Below, piece after piece: positions 42,015-55,010 of a stretch of 64,000 nucleotides of DNA. Position 1 is the stretch's first letter; the number at the start of each line of letters is the position of its first letter. The notes beneath the pieces are model-generated. The model searched no databases, was not told where the DNA came from, and worked only from the letters and a program-made list of their open reading frames with translations. The position numbers and the translations under genes were made by a program. The stretch covers positions 29,675,565-29,739,564 of the forward strand of contig OZ024857.1 of the NCBI GenBank assembly GCA_964017155.1, read 5' to 3'. The DNA is from Oasisia sp. SBJ-2009 (lineage: Eukaryota > Annelida > Polychaeta > Sabellida > Siboglinidae).

Positions 42015-42644
42015 ATGCAGTCATCAAAAGAGGAATGTGTCTAGTTCCTTGGGCACAGTTTTGTCCGACGGATGCAAGAGGCCTGCAGACGAGGTGACAC
42101 GTGTGGGGTACAGCACGGTTACTATACACGACATCTCTGCCTGTCTGATATGTTTTGGGAAGGTTGTTTTCCGAGGGAGAGGTAGGCTTACTGTGGATGG
42201 CCTTTTTGGGGACCTGGGAGCTGTGAGGGGATTTGCACCAACTGTTGTTGTGATTGATATTGGTATTAATGACCTGAGCAATAAGAATTGTGTACCTGAG
42301 GACCTGGCTGACCGTACTGTGGCATTCGCTCGTGAACTGCTCACAATACCTTCTGTTGCCCAGGTAGTAGTATGTGAAATAGGGACCCGAGTGCCAGTAC
42401 GCTTTAGTCGGTATGAAGTGAGACCTCATTTTGAACATGTTCGGCAGATAGTTAACGATAAAATATATGCATCAATAAAAGATTTGGAAACATTACCTAC
42501 TGGCATCATCGTAGATTAACCGAGGAGAAATGTTTTGTGAAAGATGGTGTGCACAAGAGTGCAGTTGGCATGCCTAGGTATGTTGGTAGCATGAGGTTAG
42601 CAGGTATACTTGCATTACATGCAGTTAATGAGCGTTTGCAGTAG
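42015..42644 (+). pseudogene. SGNH-hydrolase module 1, copy B (broken)
   Basis: This is the tandem partner of 35817-36445, with the same in-frame TAG and frame changes. Block III is altered to IDIGINDLS, losing the Thr of GTND. It has one extra A near 42478 relative to copy A. Confidence 0.68.
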
Positions 42645-43687
42645 TCTTGGCTGCTATTGTCATGCTACCTCACGTGCAAGGTCTCTCGACATTTCTCAAT
42701 AGTTTGTCTCACTTCTATGTAAATTCTGACTTCTAACCAGTTTATCTTCAAAAAATATTTATTTCTTACCAAATTATCTTCAAAAACATCAAACAAATTG
42801 CTTCTCCACTGTTATAAAATATTTCGCATATTATTACAGTTACACTATCCTGCTGCTTAGAAACAATCACTTGGGTGGTGTGACACAAACACAAACACTA
42901 ACACAACTACATGTTACCTTCACTGAGTCTGTAGTGTCCCATGAACATTGCCATACAATGTGTTTGGATTTATGACACTGAAATTACAATATCTACACTT
43001 GAGTGTGTAGTGTCCTTGTAAACACTGTCACATGTAACATGCTTGGATTTATGACACTGGACTAAAAATATCTACAATGACTCTGTAGTGTCTTGTGAAC
43101 ATTGGCATGTGGATATATCAGTGCTTTGAACAATGATACACATTGACACCTGGTGGGGTAGTTGGTACCTGATGTGTCTTGTGTGTCTTATGAACATCGA
43201 TACACTTAGCTTGGCACTGATTGCCACTGAACTTAATAAATATTACAAAATTTTTGTCAGCAATACATTACATTTTTACTGTCAATTCTGATTACATGCA
43301 ATGAAGCCGACTGGTTGTTGTACTTCTGTTTCACTCGTTTTCCATGTATAAAGGTCGGCTGCATACTGTGAACAATATATGCGAAATTCTAGCATTAGAA
43401 TAATATTTATGTAGCTGCTAGAAAGTACCTCGGAGAAAATGGACTGGTCCCTCACAAAATCACGCGGGAGCTGGCCTCCGCCATCACTTCGATTGCTCCC
43501 GCCAGCGCGAAGACAACATTAAGTTGGAGATTCATTTGAAAAAGTTATAAGTGCGTTATTTTGTCGAGTTTTGTATATTCTGTTCTACTAATCGTCCGTC
43601 GTTTTCACATCGACAGTGTGGTGAGTTGCAGCTATACTTGCTATGCCGGGGAGACTATCATCAATTGTGGCATACGGCGTGACTTAG

Positions 43688-44173
43688 TGCATTTCTCGGG
43701 GGGCCGGCGGTGCTGGCATTTCCTTTGTTCGCGACGGCGCTCCGCCATCTGCTGCTCAGTTGGCAGATCGGATTATTTTGCAGATCGGAGGAAACGACTT
43801 GAATGACTCCCACTGCGACCCCATCCACCATGCTGGCGATATTTTGTCCCTTGCTCGCAAATTCATTTCAGAGAAGGGTGTTCTGTACGTAGCACTCTGC
43901 CAACTGTGTTCTCATGTTTTGCCTTGGGGTAAAAGACTAGGTCTGCCTTCCCGTCATCCTCTGCGCCCCAATTACAACTCTTTGGTCGACCAGGTGAATG
44001 TGGAACTGAAACGTCTTATTGAGTTCTTTCCTAAGTCTGTTTACTGGAAGCATTGTGGGATGCTGTCCGACTATTTTTCCTTGTTGTCTCACGATGGTGT
44101 CCACATTGCAGCGGCGGGTGAATGCCTCTATTATCGCTCCATCCGCGGGGCTCTTCTCTTCCTGTCTAAGTGA
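43688..44173 (+). pseudogene. SGNH-hydrolase module 2, copy B
   Basis: It appears identical in protein to copy A at 37484-37969 (IGGNDLNDS, SHDGVHIAA). Confidence 0.65.
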
Positions 44174-44917
44174 GGCTGATGTTTCACTGCTATGTCCCCG
44201 CATACGTGTATATCCGTATGAGGTTTTGCATGAGCTTGGTCACCCTGATGATGACATTACTTTTAGACCGTTAGCTTCTGTGTGTGATGAGGTGATGAAT
44301 GTTCTGGGGGGTGACGTTCCACAGCAGTCTCCAGGTTACAATGTCATCAATTGACCACTAGGGTCAACCTTCCCATTGAGCTAAAGCAACGATATTTCAT
44401 TCAAATGCAAATATTACTTAAGAGCATGAGTTGGACGACTACCAAAATCAGCGGGTATCGTTGGAACCGACACAAATAGGCACACAACAAGCATTGACAA
44501 TGGCCAAGTCCCATTCCAGTAAGCCAATTTCTTCCTATAGTCAGTGGTCTCTGCATTCTCTATTTATGCAGCTGTCATGACAGAGCGCTTTCCCAACCTT
44601 GCCCCTTGTCTTTTTAAACATATTTCCAACATTGGGGATATGGATCGTTGGTTCGGAGGAATGGCTTGGCGTTTATACGATGAGTCTTTCCTCTTTTGCA
44701 GCATACAGAGAAATCAGATGTTTAAGAAATCGGACGTTTAACATTATCAGTTATCATCTGGTTTATGTTCGCTGCAGTGTTTCATGTTCTCGACCAAGTC
44801 AGCTCCGTGGGGACAGTCGACGCAGTATTGAGTATATTTAATTATTGTTTTACTAGTTACCCGTGTTCTTGTTCGTCCTAGTCATATTATTTAGCAAACC
44901 TCGTTGGGCAAGATAAA

Positions 44918-45633
44918 ATGGCGTTGGACCACGATGCTACCCTTGGTGATAGCCACGTATTTTGGGCGGTGCATTTCGTGAGGTTGCCCGGTTCGTCCTG
45001 GCCCGGGGTTAGCATGGATTTTGCCGTGGACGGGCACGGTTGTATCCCTTCGTTTATCGGGATTCGCAGGGGAAAACTCACGATAGTGCGTGATGATGAT
45101 CTGTGGGCGGGAATCTCCATTCTCAAACCAGGTCTTGTCATTCTGCATCTGGGCGGGAACGACGTTGACTCCATCGGTTCGTCTCCCCTCCCCCAGGTGT
45201 AGGAGTGCAGCTCGTTGACTTTGCCTGCGAATTATTGGAATTTGGCGTCGGCCACGTTATGATCTGCCATTTGGTCAAGTGGGCGAAATGGCGTCACTTT
45301 CCCCCGGAAGAGGGAGCTGGGCGTGTGGCGGCTGTTAACATCTTTATTCAAGAAGAGTGTGTGGGAAATAACCATGTCTCGGTATGGAAGCACAAAGGGC
45401 CGTGGAATCCTCACAGAAGAATTTTCATGCGGGATGGGGTTCACGTTAATGACCTCGGGAATTTAAAGTTATACCGTAGTTTCCGTGGAGCTTTGTTGTG
45501 GGCTGCGAGTCACCGCGGAGCCGACCAAGGTGGGGATAAACAAGGATGGCACCAATGTGGGGGCACAAGCGAAAGGTTGCTCCGCCCGTGGCTGTGGCAG
45601 TCGAGCCCACTACAACCAGAAGTCGGGCTGTGA
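44918..45633 (+). pseudogene. SGNH-hydrolase module 3, copy B (same frameshift)
   Basis: It matches copy A, with LGDSH, LGGNDVD and MRDGVHVND in the same two frames. It is followed by the full gag region that copy A lacks. Confidence 0.7.
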
Positions 45634-46916
45634 TGACACTGGCAACGAGCCACGTACCCCCAGTAGCAGCACGTGGCAGGAAACGCAATGCCCGTCGACC
45701 GCGGGCCAGTGGCGAACCACTGATGCTAACCGCAAGCCGGTTATGACCGTCAACCACTGGCAGATCGTGATTCATTACCACAGATGGCAGCATATACCAG
45801 TGCCTCGTGGCATGCGACAGATGACAGTCGCCCCACGTTGCGTCCAGATACGGGACACCAGGCGTCAGCACCATTGCCGGAGAGAGCAGCGGCAACGACC
45901 GCCAGCCGTGACTGGGAAGAGACTGTCAAGCAGTGCCTGCTGCAGTCACATCAGCTGCTGCAAGAAATGCACCAGATGATGTCGGAGCAACGAGACCATG
46001 GTGATGCGCGACTCGGGACCCAGTCCAGTGCGGACTTCGTGACACCATTGACAGACTTACCGCAGGAGGCAATACCCTTTTGCGCTCCTGGCAGAACAGC
46101 TTCTGGTCCTGTAGATGGCGCCACTGTGCCTCCATGGCTTACAATGCAAGGGTCCTCGTCACATGGTGAGCAGGGGTGATAGACGGCCTCCCACAACTAA
46201 CGTGGGAGAGAGTTAGGGTATTCACAAAAGCCGCAGTCTCCATCCATGCCCATGTACCAGCCAACGTTCGAGGTAAAGTATGGGCCGGAGAGTATGTTGA
46301 AATGTCGTCCTTGTTGCCTGGTTTCAGATCCAGCAAACCAAATCTCACGCTGGGCCTGCATCTAAAGGGGGACAATGGTCTATCCGTGGTGTGTGTCAGC
46401 CCTAAGGCCAAACCTGAGATTAAGAATTTTCCGCAGGGAGTGAAAGCGTTTCACATTTATATGTCTTTGTATCTTTCACAGCCAATTCACTACCATGAGG
46501 GCCCTGCACTGCTGAAATACATCGACACAATCAGTTACCTGTCTGAGCGGGGAGGTAATTGGCTAACGTATGACGAAACGTTCCGGGCTCTGCGTTCAGT
46601 AGAAGGGTGGGGGTGGGGGTGGGACACGACAGTTTCTGAATTGTGGCTGAGAGCAGCTCAGACGGGGATTCCTAAAGTGAGCCCAGCCAATGGTGGAACC
46701 CCCTTTCAGAACAAGGGAGCTATCCGCCAATCATTTCCCAAGCCCTGTTTTGCCTTCAATAAAGGACAAATGTGTGACATGCGTTCGTGCCAATACCAGC
46801 ACAAATGTCGACATTGTGGTGCAGGCCACCCTATGTCAAAATGCCCAACCCCCCCGACCAGACTGGATAGGTTTGGTGTGGCGGTCACATGTCTAGGTGA
46901 CCTGGTGGCGGAATGA
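45546..46916 (+). pseudogene. Ngaro-like gag, nearly complete but in three frames
   Basis: The basic N-terminus (45546-45746, HKRKVAPPV) is followed in another frame by EETVKQCLLQSHQLLQEMHQ (45784-46179, likely coiled coil). The third frame (46176-46916) has KVWAGEYVEMSSLLPG, GVKAFHIYMSLYLSQP, LSERGGNWLTYDETFRALRS and a zinc-knuckle-like CQYQHKCRHCGAGHP followed by MSKC. The same blocks occur in the gag at 56883-57946. No RT follows, so the element is 3'-truncated. Confidence 0.75.
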
Positions 46917-47908
46917 CCCCACCTCTCTGGGGATTAGCTAAAACTGGTTAGTTAAAATAATTATATTATGGTATCACATGTTTGGTGGATCACTGTATAA
47001 TGTATATATGTTATTGTTTCATACCCATAAGGTGGGCCTCTTTTTGTATTATGTTTATGTAGACAAGGCAATGTCTGAAGACCTATTGGCCCACATTTGT
47101 TGTAACTATTGCATGTACTTTATAGTTCAAATGTCAGAACCTCCGTCCAGCCACCTGCACACACATCGCAGGCAACACCTCACAAACACCCACCAATTTT
47201 GCAAGTAACAGGATGGAAAGACTTCCCTTCAAGGAATACTCCACTGTTCTGCTACAGTAATATTTACTTTCATCACTGCCACAGTGATGGTTCTCAATGC
47301 TAACAAGAGTGATGAAAGAAGAGTTATTTTTTAGCATATTTTAATATAGGAAAGGAAGGCATTATTTCTTTATAATTATTTCTTCATTAAGAATATAACT
47401 AAATTATGACCAACAGCACTTTCAGTCAACCTGCACGCGTACAACATGCCCATCCCGACATGAATCAACTAGTTTTCGGAATGATTAGATTACTGACTAC
47501 AGCCCACGTGTTCACACAATTTAGACAGAGCTTCTCTCAAGAAGGAGCAGTCGCAGTGCTGGATTATATGGCTACAAATAATGCCAGTCGCAAACAGATC
47601 AAAGACTCATTGCTTCAAACATGAGGAAGAAGAGTCAGGAGAAGCTGCAGTTTCTGCAGGCAGAAATGCAGTGACCACAGATGGAGACAATGACGGATAC
47701 GTTGACATAATAACAAGACACAGCCTTGTTTGTTGCAAACAACACAAGGTAGACACCATATGTTATGACTGCATTATATATTTGTGCATATGTGCTACAT
47801 TTTGCTATCCAAGGGGTGGTTTTTATTTCAACCACCCGTACACATCCTACATAAGGTAAACTGATGTGAGGCAGCTTCATTCATCAAGAACAGACTCTGG
47901 GGAGGAAA
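46917..47908 (+). other. Unassigned stretch with one 72-codon ORF
   Basis: An ORF at 47406-47624 (MTNSTFSQPARVQHAHPDMN...) is not recognised and could be part of another gag. A perfect 8-bp-stem hairpin GGGTGGTT..AACCACCC lies near 47814-47838. Nothing else is supported. Confidence 0.4.
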
Positions 47909-48240
47909 GTGACAATGCTTAAGGACCACAAGAGTATCTGTCTACCTGTCCTTCCAACAATGGGACAGGCTTTTCAACTGTACATATCTTTCTCTTGCAG
48001 CCTGCCAACCTTTCATGTCAAGATGTTGAAGTATACGCAGATTGTGAGGGGGCTAGCTGAAGAGGGTGGAAACTGGCGGTCCTATTCCGCCGCCTTTCGG
48101 ACTGTTAGGAGTTGGTGGGAGTGAGCCTAGGATTCCATCAGTTGGGAGCTTTGGATGAAGGCATCTCAGTCACAGACTGGTCACTGGCTGTCTGCTGGGC
48201 CTTCCATTCAGGGCCTAGGCAGGGCCAGACCCTAGTGCCC
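47909..48240 (+). pseudogene. Ngaro gag fragment
   Basis: GQAFQLYISFSCSLPTFHVK, MLKYTQIVRGLAEEGGNW and RSYSAAFRTVRSWWE align with AFHIYMSLYLSQP..YHEG, LLKYIDTISYLSERGGNW and TYDETFRALRSVEGW of the gag at 46176. Only this central part remains before a stop at about 48122. Confidence 0.65.
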
Positions 48241-48385
48241 GGTTGAATGAAAAGCACCCAAGTTAGGCGGTAAAATTGCACAATAGGCACCCAGATGCCG
48301 CCTAACTAGGGATACCGGCATGAGTAATCGATAAGCGGATTCAAGAACAAATCTTCCTAGAATTCATTTAACCTCTCACAGTAAT

Positions 48386-48780
48386 CATGGCTGAAGCGTT
48401 GAAATTCGAACAACGAAATCGTAAAGACAAATTTACACATGCTGAGATTGTGGCCTTAATAGAGGCATAAGGTCAAAGAAAAGGTGTTACAAGGCCGATT
48501 GAAATCGACCATGTCAAACATAGACAAGAAAAGGGGTTGGGAGGCTGTGGCGACAGAACTCAACGCTGTGTCAACGCCGTTAAGAAGTGTCAACGAACTC
48601 AAGAAAAAGTGGCAGAATCTGGCCAGTGAAGCCAAGGCCGACCTTGCCAAACGTAAGCACCCCGGACAAGAGGAGGTCCACGGCACAAAGGAGGCGTCTA
48701 CACAGACGTAATTGCTGACATATTCGGCGACCAAACAGCCCTTGTTGACGCAGGGTGTACATGGGGGTGTTGATGTGAGC
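48386..48780 (+). pseudogene. Myb/SANT-like DNA-binding ORF of transposon type, frameshifted
   Basis: RNRKDKFTHAEIVALIEA (48386-48469) continues in a second frame as VLQGRLKSTMSNIDKKRGW, EAVATELNAVSTPLRSVNEL and KKKWQNLASEAKADLAKRK. A third frame gives GGVYTDVIADIFGDQTALV. This follows the Myb/SANT-like (Myb_DNA-bind_5 type) domain often linked to PIF/Harbinger transposons. Two frameshifts make it a pseudogene. Confidence 0.65.
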
Positions 48781-49390
48781 AACAATTGTTTGTTAATCAT
48801 TGGCACTGACGGCGATGCTGAAGGTTTGTTAATAATTTGTTGTCTTTTGTTGAATATATTTCTTACTTTAGCATGAAATCTTATTAGTATTAAAATAAAC
48901 CACAATGGATTTTTGTCTAACCAAAAGTGAGACTGTGTTCATCAGCCACAATTAATAAGGCTGTACATGCATCCACCATATTAAATTAAAATTAAACTTT
49001 CAATGGGATGAGGTTAAATACAAACATAAGTTAAGCAAAGTTCCCTTAAATAACTGGATTCGTACACAGTTAGTGAGTTACTAAGATGTATATGATTCTT
49101 CCACTGAATGTTATGTAAGAGCGAGCAATACACTGAATGCATAGACTGAATGCATAACCAGATGAGGTCGATTTAAAACATAAGTAGCATCTTTGTGCAA
49201 TCAATGCATATATATTTCAGGATATATGACAATGTGTATGCTACATATAACTAGACAAACATTTACTGGTCATGTTCTAGAACCGTTGGTGCAGCCACTG
49301 ATACAACGCGCTGTGAGTCACCCAGCTGCAGTTGGGGCTGCATCGAGTTGCCCCAGAAAGTTTGGTCTAACTTGGACATAAGCCAGCTGG
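48781..49390. other. No gene recognised
   Basis: AT-rich spacer between the Myb-like pseudogene and the LINE fragment. Confidence 0.5.
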
Positions 49391-50300
49391 GTGAGCTCTG
49401 GAGCCCCACAGGGAACTGTTCTTGGTCCCTTCCTTCTTTGACATGCCCACCCATATTTCTCCAGGAACCTCCCTCAAACCGATGATGCAATGCTTAACCG
49501 AAAAATCAATAAACACACTGATCAAGACAATTTACAGCATGACCATGACAGACTAATCGATTAGAAACAATCCTGGCAAATGACTTTCAACCCCTCCAAA
49601 TGTGAAGTAATGCACATCACCAGATCGAAATCACCCATAGATAACTCATACAGCATACATGACGAAACACTCAGAGCAGTACCAGTAGCAACACACCTCA
49701 GCATAGACATATCAAACAACCTCTCCTGGAACCCACACATCAACAAGATAGTCAATAAAGCAAACAGCAAGCTCGGATTCATTAAAGGAAATTTAAAGTA
49801 TATTCCCCAATCCATCAAGTGCTGTCTATCAGAGTCTGGTCCACCCACACTTCGAATACTGCTGCCTGGTGTTGGACCCATATACCACTCGAAACTATCT
49901 AGAGGGGGTCCAGCACTAGGCACCAAGGTTTGTGGTCCATAATAACATCTGGGAAACATCTGGATCTACCTTGGCCTCAGCACTCTACTGGCCAACCCTA
50001 GAACAGAGGAGGGCTGAGGCCAGACTTTCCATCAAACAATCTCTTAGACAGCAATCCCAACCAATGTAACCTCAAGCCCGGACACAGCCAAACAAGATCC
50101 AACCACCCACATACATACAGACAAATATCCACCTCCCACAACTACTATGAATGCAGCTTTCCCCCCAAACAATAGCCCAGTGGAACAGACTTCCACCTAA
50201 TGTATTTATCCCCAACAACCTTGAAGCATTCAAGGGTGCATTGCAGGATATTAACTGCACCCTTCAGGCACCTCCAATAGACATCACACACAACCACCCC
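49391..50300 (+). mobile_element. LINE 3' fragment (Jockey/CR1-like RT end)
   Basis: VSSGAPQGTVLGPFLL (49391) is RT motif 4-like. It is followed after frame breaks by WQMTFNPSKCEVMHITRSK, HLSIDISNNLSWNPHINKI and NKANSKLGFIKGNLK, then by IAQWNRLPPNVFIPNNLEAF. These are standard blocks of the C-terminal half of Jockey/CR1-clade reverse transcriptases. Multiple stops and shifts show it is dead; the 5' part is missing. Confidence 0.8.
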
Positions 50301-52098
50301 TAAGTCCATCAAGGGCTATCTATGCCTATCGGAGTCTGTCCATATTCATACTCAGATCTATGCAAGTAGACATTTGATCTGGAACAAAGGTTTAATGAGC
50401 AGGTCAGTATCCTTATGTGCCAAAGGGCGACATTGATAGAGGAATGCATTAATGTTGAAGTGACTGGATACTGCATTGAGGAAGCTGACCATTTAAAAGC
50501 TGAAGTGACACTGGGTAGAAAAGGCAATTTGACTGACTGCACACTAAAGACACCCACTGGCTCTGACGTAAGCCAATGTGGCCATTCCAAGAGGCATGAC
50601 ATGATGCTGTATGCCATGTTTGCAACCTTCTACCTTGTGTCATCTATAAAGGACAAGCCAAACCACAACTGTTGCCTGAGGTTAATTTCTGGGATAAGGA
50701 CACCATCTTTATGCAACCAGGACTTTTCAGTATCAATGGCCTTTATCCATCTCTAGACAGCCACTCCTTGTTACATGCTATGACTGCCAGCACTGTCCTA
50801 CAGATACTCTCATTTGACAGTAGTCTCGGGTTGGCCAAGTCCATTCTAGCAAGAACATTTTGTTTGATGGATATGGTACTGTCTTCCTTTCTTGTGTCTA
50901 CATTGTACTGTAGTATCTGAGGTGGCTAGATGTTAAACAAATTATTTATCACAAATGACTTGGTATTTGAATATCCAGCGTATGTAGCATATGTCTTTAA
51001 AGGGAGGCAGACATGGTACCCAGAACACTATTTCATACCGGAGCAGAACATCAACAGTATTTGGTAGCCAAGACACAAGCTAATGTTACTAGAACACCTC
51101 ATCCATGCACATCTGGGCAGGACCATACATTGACGTAGGGTGGCATTCAGCTTCCTGTTCTGAGGTGTCTTAAGGCACTAAATCCATGGAGAGCATCAAC
51201 CTCCAGCTGATACGTTTAATCCTGTGACCTCTGCCAGTATGTTGTGCGGAGCACACATGGAAATAGTCCAGATATATACACCAGAATACACACACCAAGG
51301 AAGACCGCATTACACCCTGACAATAGTCCGCACCCTATAAAAGCCACAACATAACAATAGCGTTGGTCTGAACCAAGCAGCCGTTGTTACGCCACCACCT
51401 CTACGAGGAAGTCGCGACGCCGGCCGTCGGAACAGCCTGTGATCATCACGGGCGCCATTGTGCCTGCACAAGTAAGTTCCGCGCACAAGTGCGATGAACT
51501 TTCGTTCCTGCCCACTGGATGGCCTCATCCAGTGGTACATCAAGCGAAGGCAGGAAGTGCAGGATGCACCTCCCACTCAGCTGCAAATGGTCGACTTGTA
51601 ATCTTAAGGTGATGTTCTGTGATCTGTGTAAAAACACAGATTTCTATGTCGTTTTATCTTAGTTGGTATGCTGCGTATTTGTGAGTACTTATTAGTGTGA
51701 GTAGTTCATGTTATTTAACTGAATATTTGTGTTCACCGAGATCATGGGTAAGTGACTAGCAGTCTTTAGATGTAACAATTCACCTTTACATGTGTTCACA
51801 AGACACCAACACCTGTTAGTGGATGCTGGCCTTTGGGGAAGACACCTAAACGAGATATGTGATTTTTGATTAAAATATACAGTGGGATGTCAGGTGAAAT
51901 CTCAGTTTATGCAGATCTTTCAAATGAACTACACTGTACTCCATTGTGAAAATGTGGATATGCTTGATTATTTGATGACCTTTCAGTAATCTGGGAGAGA
52001 TTATTTATTTGGAATGTTTTAATAATTAACTTAAACCAAGTATAATAAATCACTCTGGATGATGGTTGTTAAAATCTCTTAATATATACAACCCATTT
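50301..52098. other. No gene recognised
   Basis: Two ORFs of 88-113 codons are present (50415 on plus, 51310 on minus) with no familiar motif. A CpG-rich patch lies at about 51390-51500. Confidence 0.45.
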
Positions 52099-52612
52099 AA
52101 CACCGTTTATGAGACTTTATAAACGGATTTATGGCTTTGTATTAGTATTCGTTTTTGCTTAGCTTGTAATTCATTGCAGTGCTGCCGCCTAGCGAATGTG
52201 TAGTACACCAATGTCAACCCCAGCGGGTAGTCTTAGCACTATTGCAAGAATTTCAATATTTCACGTGAATCAAAAGACCCAATAGGCGCTAATGTTTACC
52301 AGACTCCGATTTCAGCTGATGTTTATGTGATGTATCTTTATTTTGGGATTGAAAAATTTGTTTCATTTAAGTTTATTGGATTTTGTTTGGGTTTAATTTG
52401 TTCTGATCGGTTTGTTTACCTTATCTAGCATACTTTGGAAGTTTTTATCTGGTAATCAGATACATTTGCACGGCTGAGGTTTAGGTTTAGTGTCTGCAGC
52501 AGCCGCTTGCAATGACAGGGTCAGCATGCTGTCAGTGTCACTGGAGGTCTTTTGCTTTGTTTACGACAACATTTGTTGCGTTTTTTCTGGTTTACTTTTC
52601 TTTCTTCATCAG

Positions 52613-52643
52613 TACAATTACGAGTAGTTGCTGGAAGAATAAG
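52613..52643 (+). other. Candidate 31-nt leader exon of Ngaro A
   Basis: The stretch lies between TTCTTCATCAG and AATAAG|GTATGA. The same 31-nt stretch with both splice-like borders is at 55011-55041 in copy B. Splicing is inferred from conservation only. Confidence 0.35.
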
Positions 52644-52894
52644 GTATGAATTTTTATTTGAATATATTACGATTTTTATTTCTGTTTGCAGTTTACTTTG
52701 ACTTGTATTCACTTTACGCCACGACGAACGACACTCCAGTGCCCCTGGCTACAAGAGCGGTTCTAGTCGCCTCCAAATTTACCAAGAGGTCGACCAGAGT
52801 TCGAACTTGTTTATGAGCCTGGGTTAGCGCTGTCTGACATCACGTGAGTTTGGTGCATTATAATACACTGCCAGAAAAATAGTACATTATTCCG

Positions 52895-53461
52895 ATGACA
52901 TCTACAGTGATATTGGGGCATAGTTTTGTTGCCCGTTTAGAATCAGCTGCTGGCAGTAGGAATGATATGCCTGCAGAATTAGATTCGATCACCTGTAAGG
53001 TTAAATTCATTTCAAAACGGGGTGGTCATGCGACCTTTGTTATACCACGTTAGTCAGGAGAAACCGCAGATTATCTTTCTTCACGTAGGTGAGAATTATA
53101 TTTCTGTCGACCTGCAAAATGGGGTGCATGTAACAAGAGAAATTATTTCTCTAGCTCAAGAATTGGTTATACAATCATTTTGCAAGCGTTTGTATGTGGG
53201 TGAACTCCTTTTTTGATTTAAAGGGCGATATATCCACTCACATCACCAGCAAATGTTATTCAATGATCAAGTGCATGCAGCAAATGCCGAGTTGAAACGC
53301 AATTTCCATGGCAATAACCAAATTACCTGGTGGTCTTGCAAAGGTGTAAAATTCAGTCAACAAGTTGTGATGGTGTACATCTCAATAATGGTGTGGGTAT
53401 TTTAAAATACTATAAAGCAATTTGGGGGGGGGGCAGTTGTCCATAGACTTAACCGTCTTTG
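52895..53461 (+). pseudogene. SGNH hydrolase of Ngaro A, inactivated
   Basis: It starts MTSTVILGHSFVARLES as in copy B. An 11-bp deletion after GGTGGTCATG shifts the frame, TTTTTTGA creates a stop where copy B has TTTTTTCGA, and the block V codons DDGVH are partly deleted. The Asn of block III is still present (GENYIS, with Asp lost). Confidence 0.85.
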
Positions 53462-53559
53462 AGCATGTGATCAAAGATGTTAACCTTGTCTTAGTCATCT
53501 AATATCACTTCGATATTCATTATATGTAGCTATGGTCTAGTTATAATTTTGTCAACATT

Positions 53560-54078
53560 TGCTATAGGCACATATCATTGAAGCTACGCCTTCAGGTGTA
53601 TATTTATATTGATTATATGTAGCTATGTTTTGCATATACTGATGTCACTATTTGCTATATGCACATATCATATGAAACTACTTCATATGTATTATATATT
53701 GATTATATGTAGCTACGCTCTACATATATCTACATCAGTATTTGCTATATGCACACTCCATATGAAGCTACGCCTTCGTATGTATTACATGTTTCATGAG
53801 TAGCTATAGTATGTCGATCATATGTAGCCACGTTCTACATATATATTATTATCAACAAGTTGTATATTCACCTCTCATATGAAGCTACGCCTTCATGTTT
53901 TGCTTGGTTTAAATGTAGCTTGTTCTACATATATTTATGTCACTGTGTGCTATATGCAAGTATCATATGAAGCTACGCCTTCATATGTATGTTTGTAGTA
54001 TATGGATTATATGTAGCTACGTTCTACATATATTGATGTCACTATTTGCTCTCTTGCGGGATATGTATTCTTACATAT
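53560..54078 (+). repeat. Field of about ten short hairpins, Ngaro A
   Basis: It alternates palindromes of two types, ATATGAAG-CTACGC-CTTCATAT and ATATGTAG-CTACGTT-CTACATAT, spaced about 40-60 bp. It ends with GGATATGTATTCTTACATATCC-type dyad symmetry (9-bp arms) near 54057-54078. The loops keep the core CTACG. Confidence 0.85.
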
Positions 54079-54501
54079 CCTGGAAGCCCGATACAATAAT
54101 GGCTTCAGAGCATTTAGCTTGACTATTGTCGTGGATTTTCCCATGCGATCTTGTACGATACATTATCTAGGCTAGCGCTGTGCCTAAAATCTGTTTAGCC
54201 AATTTGGCTAAAGGTCAGAAATTTGTTTAGCCAAATGAGATTCTCTTTAGCAATTTTTTTAGATCAATTAAATTACCCGGTTTAAAAGTGCAAAACAAGA
54301 CATAATATAATAAAAAAATTCTATACAATATCCACAAGAAAACAATTTCCTATTTTAATTAACTAAACATTTATATATTTAGCTAAACATAATATATAAC
54401 GCAAACAAACATCCAGTATAATTTAACAGAACAATAAAATGAAACCTGTAAAAATGTTGGGAATTGTGCAAAATATGAAGAAACAGCACCTAACACATAA
54501 C

Positions 54502-54526
54502 ACCGTTTATGAGACTTTGTAAACGG
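54502..54526 (+). other. Terminal hairpin of Ngaro B
   Basis: CCGTTTA..TAAACGG forms a 7-bp stem just inside the 5' terminus. The same hairpin starts copy A at 52102. It could serve the recombinase or reverse transcription; that is inference. Confidence 0.55.
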
Positions 54527-55010
54527 ATTTATGGCTTTGTATTTGTATTCGTTTGTGCTCAAATTGTAATTCATTGCAGTGCTGCCGCCTAGCGAATGTG
54601 TAGTAAACCAATATCAACCCCAGCGAGTAGTCTTAGCACTAGTACAAGAATGTCAATATTTCACGTGACTTAAAAGACCCAATAAGCGCTAATGTTTACC
54701 AGACTCCGATTTCAACTGCTGTTTATGTGACGTATTGTATTTTGGGATCGAAAAATTTGTTTCATTTAAGTTTATTATATTTTGTTTGGTTTAATTTCTT
54801 CTGATCGGTTTGTTTACCTTCTCTAGCATACTTTGGAAGTTTTTATCTGGTAATCAGATACGTTTACACGGCTGAGATTTAGGTTTTTGTGTCTGCTGCA
54901 GTCACTTGCATCGACAGCTCGCTGTCAGTGTCACCGGAGGCTGAGGCCTTTTGCCTTGTTTACGACAACATTTGTTGCGTTTTTCTGTTTTAATTCATTT
55001 TCTTCATCAG

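Larger units (their letters stand above)
39716..45919 (+). repeat. Tandem duplication, unit 2 (6204 bp)
   Basis: It starts at GTTATTGC directly after unit 1 and ends at GGGAAG (GAAG 45916-45919), where the sequence continues uniquely as AGACTGTCAAGC. The same four bases GAAG precede unit 1, so the junction carries 4-bp microhomology. Confidence 0.95.
52099..54166 (+). mobile_element. Ngaro-type retrotransposon copy A, left arm
   Basis: It starts AACACCGTTTATGAGACTTT, the same terminus as copy B at 54499, with a CCGTTTA..TAAACGG hairpin. It follows copy B in order: leader, SGNH ORF, hairpin field. It stops at 54166, where a DNA transposon is inserted after the target ATTAT, and resumes at 61574. 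Confidence 0.88.

Noticed and set aside
50415..50756. 113-codon ORF after the LINE fragment
   Set aside because: No motif, no neighbour support and no repeat copy; it may be chance.
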